DNA of 36,012 nucleotides, taken from an uncultured Alphaproteobacteria bacterium (GTDB lineage: Bacteria > Pseudomonadota > Alphaproteobacteria > Puniceispirillales > Puniceispirillaceae). Where the stretch lies: assembly GCA_913031555.1 (NCBI GenBank), contig CAJWDO010000001.1:1-36012 (forward strand), in the 5' to 3' direction. Position numbers and translations under genes: made by a program. A model generated the notes under the pieces. The model was not told the origin of the DNA and ran no database searches. It saw only the letters and a list, made by a program, of their open reading frames with translations. Below are positions 31,004-36,012 of this stretch, one piece after another; position 1 is the stretch's first letter; the number at the start of each line of letters is the position of its first letter.

Positions 31004-32854
31004 ATGGCGAACGATGACGCGAATCAGCAATTCCTGAAATCGACAGCCGCCGCGATGCGCGCGGTGGCCGGCGGCGTTGACCATCAGGTCAGCTATGCCG
31101 GCACCGACACGCATGTTGGCAAGGCGGAAGTGCGGCTTCCGGCATTGCCGCCACGCGCCACCGGCCAGCAACGTGCCAGTCTTCGCGGCGCCGCCGACGG
31201 TGCGGCACTGTGGCTTGCCCACCATGATGATGCGACCCATCGCAAGCTGTGTCCCAGCCTTGATGGCGCGCGGGCGATTTTCGAATCCGCCGAACGGGCC
31301 CGTGTCGAGGCCATCGGCGCCCGCGACCTGAAAGGTGTTGGCGACAATCTGGAAGCGGCGCTGAACCAGCGCTATGAAAGCCGCCAGATCGAGGCACCTG
31401 GGCAAGCCGATGAGGCCGGCATTGCCGAAGTGGTGCGGCTGATGCTCCGCGAAAAACTGACCGGCGCGCCGCCACCACAAAACCTGTCGATGGTGATGGA
31501 TCTGTGGCGGCCCTGGGTCGAAAGCCGTGCCGGTGAGTTGTTTTCCGAACTAGATGACTCGCTGCAGGATCAAGCCCGTTTCGCCGAGATATCGCGCCGC
31601 CTGATCGGGGCGCTTGAAACCGATCTCGGTGACTCGGCATCCGATCAGGATGATTCCGACGAAGATGGCGATGATTCAGAAGACAATGGCGATCAGCAGA
31701 ATGAAGATGGCGGCGAGCAGTCCGCCGTTGGCGAGGACCAGTCCGAAGGCGAAGACGGCCAGAGCATGGAAGATGCCGGCGATGGTGGCGCCTCCGAGGA
31801 TGGCGACATGGTCGAGGCCGATGGTGCCGAGGACGGCATGTCTGACGGAGACTCGCCACATTCGGATATGCAGGGGAACAATCAGGACCGTGGCCCGAGC
31901 CGGGATGCCTACCGCGTCTTTGAAACCCGCTTTGACGAGATTATCGCCGCCGCCGATTTGTGCGACCCCGAAGAGCTGGACAGGCTGCGCATGATGCTTG
32001 ACCGGCATATGGAAAATGTCGCCTCGGTTGTCGGCAAGCTTGCCAACAGGTTGCAACGCAAGCTGATGGCGCACCAGAACCGGTCCTGGGACTTCGATCT
32101 TGAAGAGGGCATCCTTGATGCCGGCAAGCTTCACCGCGTGGTGACACAGCCGCTCAGCCCGCTATCCTACAAGATGGAGCAGGACACCAAATTCCGCGAC
32201 ACGGTGGTGACGCTGCTTCTCGACAATTCCGGATCCATGCGCGGTCGGCCAATCACCATCGCCGCGGTCACCGCCGACATCCTGGCGCGCACGCTTGAAC
32301 GTTGCGGTGTCAAGGTCGAGATCCTCGGCTTCACGACACGCGCCTGGAAGGGCGGCCAGTCACGCGAGCTCTGGCAGCAGGCCGGCAAACCGGCGGCGCC
32401 CGGGCGGCTGAATGATCTTCGTCATATCATCTACAAGGGTGCCGACGCCCCCTGGAGGCGGGCCCGCAAATCGCTTGGCCTGATGCTGCGCGAGGGTATT
32501 CTGAAAGAGAATATCGATGGTGAGGCGCTTCTCTGGGCGCATGAACGCCTGCTGGCGCGCAATGAGGACAGACGCATCCTTCTTGTCATCTCCGACGGTG
32601 CGCCGGTCGATGATTCGACCCTGTCGGTGAATAGCGGCAGTTATCTGGAAAAACATCTTCGCGAGGTCATTGGTTATATCGAAACGCGCTCGCCGGTGGA
32701 ACTTCTCGCCATCGGGATCGGCCATGACGTGACCCGTTATTATCACCGCGCGGTGACTATCACCGATGTCGACCAGCTTGGCGGAGCGGTTGTCGGCCAA
32801 CTGACCGATCTGTTCGATGAGGATGCCAACCAGCGCCAGCGCCGGGTCGCTTGA
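31004..32854 (+). CDS. cobT: aerobic cobaltochelatase subunit CobT
   Basis: CobT partners CobS in a chaperone-like AAA+ complex that drives cobalt insertion by CobN. The 616-residue product has a helical N-terminal domain. A strongly acidic, low-complexity linker spans about residues 205-300 (many D, E, S, G). A C-terminal von Willebrand A domain carries the MIDAS motif DNSGS at 407-411 (D407, S409, S411). The length and layout match known CobT proteins. Cotranscription with cobS is almost certain. A run of ordinary housekeeping genes on both sides gives no sign of transfer. Confidence 0.95.
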   Translation: MANDDANQQFLKSTAAAMRAVAGGVDHQVSYAGTDTHVGKAEVRLPALPPRATGQQRASLRGAADGAALWLAHHDDATHRKLCPSLDGARAIFESAERARVEAIGARDLKGVGDNLEAALNQRYESRQIEAPGQADEAGIAEVVRLMLREKLTGAPPPQNLSMVMDLWRPWVESRAGELFSELDDSLQDQARFAEISRRLIGALETDLGDSASDQDDSDEDGDDSEDNGDQQNEDGGEQSAVGEDQSEGEDGQSMEDAGDGGASEDGDMVEADGAEDGMSDGDSPHSDMQGNNQDRGPSRDAYRVFETRFDEIIAAADLCDPEELDRLRMMLDRHMENVASVVGKLANRLQRKLMAHQNRSWDFDLEEGILDAGKLHRVVTQPLSPLSYKMEQDTKFRDTVVTLLLDNSGSMRGRPITIAAVTADILARTLERCGVKVEILGFTTRAWKGGQSRELWQQAGKPAAPGRLNDLRHIIYKGADAPWRRARKSLGLMLREGILKENIDGEALLWAHERLLARNEDRRILLVISDGAPVDDSTLSVNSGSYLEKHLREVIGYIETRSPVELLAIGIGHDVTRYYHRAVTITDVDQLGGAVVGQLTDLFDEDANQRQRRVA

Positions 32855-32902
32855 CCCCGGATCGCACAAGCACCGGCTCAACCCACGAAACGCCTGCCGC
32901 AT

Positions 32903-32930
32903 AAAAAAAGCCCCGCCGGCAGACGGGGCC
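32903..32930 (-). terminator. rho-independent terminator of rpmB
   Basis: On the minus strand, GCCCCG (complement of 32924-32929), an eight-base loop and CGGGGC (complement of 32910-32915) are followed by seven U residues (32903-32909). This is the only canonical intrinsic terminator I found in the window, and it lies 38 bases beyond the rpmB stop. Confidence 0.85.
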
Positions 32931-32951
32931 TTCAAAACTGTCTTGCTCAGA

Positions 32952-32975
32952 CCAGCTGACGGGACCCTCAGCTGG
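32952..32975. terminator. inverted repeat over the rpmB stop codon
   Basis: CCAGCTGA (32952-32959), eight bases, then TCAGCTGG (32968-32975) are perfect arms. The right arm contains the rpmB stop codon (32968-32970). There is no U-run directly after it; a separate canonical terminator lies further on. Confidence 0.5.
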
Positions 32976-33255
32976 CACCCTGGGCGGCCATGATCTCGCG
33001 CTTCAGTTGGCGCGCCTCATCGGCAAGCTCTGCGTTGCGGGCCTGCATCAGAAAAGCATCGAGACCACCATGCTTTTCGATGGTCCGCATGGCGCTTGTC
33101 GACAGCCGGAGGCTGACACGGCGGCCAAGAGCCTCGCTCTGCATCGTTGCCTGCTGCAGATTTGGAAGGAAACGCCGACGCGTTCTGTTGTTCGCGTGAC
33201 TGACATTGTTGCCTGACATCACGGTCTTGCCAGTGATCTGACAGCGCTTGGCCAT
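32968..33255 (-). CDS. rpmB: 50S ribosomal protein L28
   Basis: L28 is a component of the large ribosomal subunit. The 95-residue product starts MAKRCQITGKTVMSGNNVSHANNRTRRRFLPNLQ and continues with the LRLSTSAMRTIEKHGGLDAFL tail typical of alphaproteobacterial L28. CQITGKT and SHANNRTRR are the family signature. The frame is open to 33324, but GGGAG lies seven bases before the ATG at 33255, and the family starts there. The leader holds a hairpin (CCGCG 33285-33289 / CGCGG 33295-33299). Confidence 0.97.
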   Translation of the reverse strand: MAKRCQITGKTVMSGNNVSHANNRTRRRFLPNLQQATMQSEALGRRVSLRLSTSAMRTIEKHGGLDAFLMQARNAELADEARQLKREIMAAQGAS

Positions 33256-33339
33256 ATTTCGGCTCCCATCTTTCGAAACATCCACCGCGTCCGGCGCGGC
33301 AAGGCGACCGTCAAGGCCTGCCATGAATTACGATGGGTG

Positions 33340-33368
33340 GGTATAGGCCACGACCCCGTTCAGGTCAA
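33340..33368 (-). promoter_or_regulatory. rpmB promoter
   Basis: On the minus strand, TTGACC (complement of 33363-33368; 5 of 6) and TATACC (complement of 33340-33345; 4 of 6) are 17 bases apart. Transcription would start near 33333, giving a leader of about 80 bases with a small hairpin. Confidence 0.6.
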
Positions 33369-33423
33369 GACCGAATCACCGCCCTGCCTGTGCCAGATCG
33401 GGGCTGATAAAATCCATTCGGCA

Positions 33424-33452
33424 TTAACGGAATATTAGTTCTTTAGGATTAT
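33424..33452 (+). promoter_or_regulatory. possible promoter of the RHH gene
   Basis: TTAACG (33424-33429) and GATTAT (33447-33452) are 17 bases apart, in an A/T-rich stretch. Each matches consensus at 4 of 6 positions. The distance to the GTG at 33518 is reasonable. Confidence 0.3.
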
Positions 33453-33517
33453 CATGAATTACCCGAAAGGATCATATTCATCTCCAGCGGCCATCCATTT
33501 GTGTCGCCGGGAAGGTT

Positions 33518-33997
33518 GTGACCGCCCGGAGCAACTACACGGCAACAACACTTGATGCATGGATGCGAATGATGCACGGACCTGAAACCTTCCTGCCCAC
33601 CCCACGGCGCATGCCGCAGCCTAACCCTGCCTCCACCGGAAGGCGGCTGAAACGAAATGTCCGCATCGGCGACCGCCGCACGACAATCGTGCTGGAAGCA
33701 TATGTATGGGACAGTATCGACAGCATGCTGCTGCGCGAGGCTGTTTCTCTCGACGATTTCTGCAACCGTGTCGAGGATACACGCCGGCAATCAAGCATGG
33801 CGTCATCGGCACGGCTTGTCGTGCTGATCTATTTCCGCCTTCTCGGCCAGATCAACAGCCCACCTTTTGTTGATGACGATCTGGACCAACTGCAGCAGGA
33901 AGGCCGGCTTCGGGCGCCTGGCCCCGCCGACCCGCCGATTCCGCTATTACCGTTTGCGCTCAGGCGCTTTGCGCAAGACGAAGCGCATGTTGCATAG
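33518..33997 (+). CDS. ribbon-helix-helix domain protein (RHH_4 type)
   Basis: The up to 159-residue product has a central ribbon-helix-helix region (about 44-110). KRNVRIGDRRTTIVLEAYVWDSIDSML is followed by VSLDDFCNRVEDTRR and SSMASSARLVVLIYFRLL. This matches the alphaproteobacterial RHH_4 pattern (RRTSVxLE-x-WDAL...AR-FVL-YYR). A DNA-binding or antitoxin-like regulator is expected; the target is unknown. The start is uncertain: GTG 33518 has GGGA five bases away, while ATGs at 33563, 33569 and 33572 are in frame. Its last 38 bases overlap the end of pyrD on the other strand. No toxin gene lies beside it. Confidence 0.78.
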   Translation: MTARSNYTATTLDAWMRMMHGPETFLPTPRRMPQPNPASTGRRLKRNVRIGDRRTTIVLEAYVWDSIDSMLLREAVSLDDFCNRVEDTRRQSSMASSARLVVLIYFRLLGQINSPPFVDDDLDQLQQEGRLRAPGPADPPIPLLPFALRRFAQDEAHVA

Positions 33998-35087
33998 CCT
34001 TGTCCGCATCCGGGATCTGGCCACGGGCGTCGGCGATGTCGGCAACACCGTCTGATGCCAGCAGCGCCGCCAGCTCGCGGATGACCCGTGCCGGCAATTC
34101 CGGACCTTCCAGTGCCAGCGCGGTATAAAGCTGCACAAGGCTGGCTCCGACGAGGATCTTGGCATAGGCCTGCCAGCCACTGGCAACGCCGCCGGCCCCC
34201 ACCAGAACCGGTCCACCTGCCGGCAGCTGTCCGGCCATTTCGGCCAGCACGCGCGTTGCCATGGCGAACAGCGGTGCCCCTGACAGGCCGCCTGTCTCGT
34301 CGGCATGGTGGGAACGCAGCCCGTCTGGTCGCGCTATGGTGGTGTTTGTGGCAATCAGACCGGCAACCCCCTCATCCGCCGCCGTCGCGGCGATGGCCGC
34401 TATATCGGCCGAAGCCAGGTCGGGGGCAAGCTTGATGAAAAGCGGCCGCTCACAGTCGGCATCGGCAAGCCCGGCCCGGCCGGCGGCAATAAGCAGGCGC
34501 AGATTGTCGACTGTTTGCAGATCTCGAAGCCCAGGCGTGTTCGGCGAGGAAATATTCAGCGTGATGTAATCGCCATAGGCGGCAAGCCGCGCCACGGCAA
34601 TGCGGTAATCCTCGGTCGGCGCGCTGCTGGTCTTGTTGGCCCCGACATTGATACCGATTATGCCGGGCTGTGCTGATTCGGGCCGTGCTGATTCGGGCCG
34701 TGCTAAATTAGCCTGTCGTCGTGCCAACTGCGCCGCCACCATCTCCATGCCGCGGCTGTTGAAGCCATAGCGGTTGATGACGGCACCATCGGCGGGAAGT
34801 CTGAAAACCCGCGGGCGGGGATTGCCGGGTTGCGGCCGCGGGGTAATGGTGCCGAGCTCGACATGGCTGAAACCAAGTTGCAGGGCGCCATCGGGGCAGG
34901 ATGCATCCTTGTCGAACCCGGCAGCAAGACCCAGTGGATTGGCAAAATCGAGACCGGCGACACTGACCGGAAGAGATGGCAGGTCGGGAGTCGGACCAAT
35001 ATGATGGCGGAGTGTTGCCACCGCCGCGCGGTGCGCCGTCTCTGGCGGCAGCAGCCGCGCCATGCCGGCGGCGAGTCGCCAGATCAA
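33960..35087 (-). CDS. pyrD: dihydroorotate dehydrogenase (quinone), class 2
   Basis: PyrD oxidises dihydroorotate to orotate and passes electrons to ubiquinone at the inner membrane. The 375-residue product has the class 2 N-terminal helical extension. FANPLGLAAGFDKD, GTITPRPQPGNPRPRVFRLP, INRYGFNSRG and NISSPNTPGLRDLQ follow (catalytic serine at about 180-181). A late VGAGGVASGWQAY holds the FMN phosphate. A short loop at about 128-141 is expanded by a 15-bp tandem repeat. Its start overlaps the lysS stop (ATGA, 35084-35087), and its end overlaps the convergent RHH gene. Confidence 0.95.
   Translation of the reverse strand: MIWRLAAGMARLLPPETAHRAAVATLRHHIGPTPDLPSLPVSVAGLDFANPLGLAAGFDKDASCPDGALQLGFSHVELGTITPRPQPGNPRPRVFRLPADGAVINRYGFNSRGMEMVAAQLARRQANLARPESARPESAQPGIIGINVGANKTSSAPTEDYRIAVARLAAYGDYITLNISSPNTPGLRDLQTVDNLRLLIAAGRAGLADADCERPLFIKLAPDLASADIAAIAATAADEGVAGLIATNTTIARPDGLRSHHADETGGLSGAPLFAMATRVLAEMAGQLPAGGPVLVGAGGVASGWQAYAKILVGASLVQLYTALALEGPELPARVIRELAALLASDGVADIADARGQIPDADKAMQHALRLAQSA
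34666..34710 (-). repeat. 15-bp tandem array inside pyrD
   Basis: Three adjacent 15-bp units (34666-34680, 34681-34695, 34696-34710) are present. The first two (GGCTGTGCTGATTCG, GGCCGTGCTGATTCG) differ by one base, and the third is diverged at its end. They encode A-R-P-E-S repeats in a surface loop between conserved blocks of PyrD. Confidence 0.9.
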
Positions 35088-36012
35088 GCCGCATCCCCAT
35101 CATGTGCCTGAGCGGAGACCAGATCACGGGTCAGGTCGCCAGCAAGCGCACTGTTCATCAGCTCGATCGATTGCTCACGGCCATAAAGTGCGAAGAAGGA
35201 TCCCATGCGGGGGCCTTCGGACTGGCCGAGAAGCACCTCATAGAGACATTGGAACCAGGAACGCAGATTCTCATAACCGGCCGCCTTGCCGGTGGCATAG
35301 ACGGCGGACTGGATGGCTTCGGCGTCAGCATCGACAGGCAGCGCCGTGATGGCCTCGACAAGGGCCGCGATATGGCCTGCCTCCTCGTCGCCCGGCCGCC
35401 GATAGGTCTTATGCGGGCGCACCCGGTCCTGATAATAGGTGACGGCATAACCGATCATCCGGTCGAGTTCGGGATGCGTCTCGGCGCTGACACCCGGCGC
35501 ATAGTCACTGACATAGTTCCAGACCACTTCGGGGGTTTCGGCAAGACATACCGAGGCAAGATTCAGCAGCAGCGTATAGCTGACCGGCAGGCTGTCGGTC
35601 GGTGGCGCCCCGGCATGGATATGCCAGGCCGGATTTTCCAGCAATTCGGCCGACGCCTGTGATACCACCTTGCCGCGATGCTGATAATATTCATCAACCG
35701 TCTTTGGGATCACGTCGAAATGCATCCGCTTGGCACGCCGCGGCTGGGCGTACATGAACAGAGACAGCGATTCCGGACTGCCATAGCTGAGCCACTCCTC
35801 TATGCTGAGGCCATTGCCCTTCGATTTGGAAATCTTCTCACCACGCGAATCAAGGAACAGCTCATAAGAAATTCCGGATGGCGGCGTACCACCCATCGCG
35901 CGGGTGATCTTCGAAGATTGCCGCACCGAGTCGATGAGATCCTTGCCAGCCATTTCGTAATCAACGCCGAGCACGAACCATCGCATCGCCCAATCAGCTT
36001 TCCATTGCAGCT
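35084..36012 (-). CDS. lysS: lysyl-tRNA synthetase, class I (C-terminal part)
   Basis: This archaeal-type class I LysRS charges tRNA-Lys; it replaces the class II enzyme in many Alphaproteobacteria. The frame stays open to the right edge (LQWKADWAMRWFVLGVDYEM), so the N-terminal part with the HIGH motif is outside. The KMSKS loop is visible as KISKSKGNGLS. It is followed by IEEWLSYGSPESLSLFMYAQPRRAKRMHFDVIP and the alpha-helical anticodon-binding domain. The alternative symbol lysK is sometimes used. It is coupled to pyrD by an ATGA overlap. Confidence 0.93.
   Translation of the reverse strand, partial: LQWKADWAMRWFVLGVDYEMAGKDLIDSVRQSSKITRAMGGTPPSGISYELFLDSRGEKISKSKGNGLSIEEWLSYGSPESLSLFMYAQPRRAKRMHFDVIPKTVDEYYQHRGKVVSQASAELLENPAWHIHAGAPPTDSLPVSYTLLLNLASVCLAETPEVVWNYVSDYAPGVSAETHPELDRMIGYAVTYYQDRVRPHKTYRRPGDEEAGHIAALVEAITALPVDADAEAIQSAVYATGKAAGYENLRSWFQCLYEVLLGQSEGPRMGSFFALYGREQSIELMNSALAGDLTRDLVSAQAHDGDAA

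Noticed and set aside
30236..31480. 414-codon open frame opposite cobS and cobT
   Set aside because: It spans the junction of two certain genes on the other strand and has no family resemblance.
33518..33997. Toxin-antitoxin module around the RHH protein
   Set aside because: No small partner gene lies on either side; the neighbours are rpmB and pyrD.

Overview
The window is about 36 kb of alphaproteobacterial chromosome with high coding density. The clade is inferred from several signs. The first bases are the complement of a 16S rRNA 5' end. Family markers include DUF4167, DUF1178, DUF2889, an RHH_4 ribbon-helix-helix protein, an NDUFAF5-like methyltransferase, a class I lysyl-tRNA synthetase and an aerobic-type CobS/CobT cobaltochelatase pair. 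Gene order (prfA-prmC-DUF4167, ubiG against lysC, secA against ppiC-argJ-mutT, xerD-accA beside aroK-aroB, bolA-J protein-cobS-cobT-rpmB) also fits. A Rhodospirillales or SAR116-like marine lineage is possible, but I cannot fix the order from sequence alone.

Layout. Positions 1-38 are the 5' end of a minus-strand 16S gene. Its strong promoter and a leader with boxA-like and stem-loop elements lie at 200-345. Divergently, an M23 peptidase and a MOSC protein run to 2951. A long minus-strand block (2988-10969) holds, in transcription order, lysC, rodZ, ispG, hisS, prfA, prmC and a DUF4167 gene; hisS/prfA/prmC overlap by ATGA. ubiG faces DUF1178, which lies behind secA on the minus strand. Divergent from secA are ppiC-argJ-mutT on the plus strand. 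An NDUFAF5-like methyltransferase gene is divergent from comF-grxC-nitrilase. These converge on a minus-strand run of a 45-residue membrane peptide, a 769-aa exported protein, xerD and accA. aroK-aroB-CNNM transporter-DUF2889 follow on the plus strand, then bolA (minus), a J-domain protein, cobS and cobT (plus), rpmB (minus), an RHH protein (plus), and pyrD with the 3' part of lysS (minus, running off the right edge).

Most genes are core housekeeping: translation (hisS, prfA, prmC, rpmB, lysS), isoprenoid and quinone synthesis (ispG, ubiG), amino acids (lysC, argJ, aroK, aroB), fatty acids (accA), secretion and envelope (secA, ppiC, rodZ, M23), cobalamin (cobS, cobT) and chromosome dimer resolution (xerD). 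I see no prophage, insertion sequence, CRISPR array or tRNA gene.

The most unusual structure is not a gene. The window holds about a dozen short tandem arrays with 12-16 bp units and 2-6 copies. Units inside genes are 12 or 15 bp, which keeps the reading frame; units between genes are 13, 14, 15 or 16 bp. One 16-bp array runs into the MOSC start codon and builds a chain of mini-ORFs joined by ATGA overlaps. Two further patterns stand out: hairpins without a U-run that overlap or abut stop codons at convergent gene ends, and a 19-bp perfect palindrome in the secA leader. A 45-aa membrane peptide gene, overlapping the start of the uncharacterised 769-aa exported protein, is easily missed by annotation.
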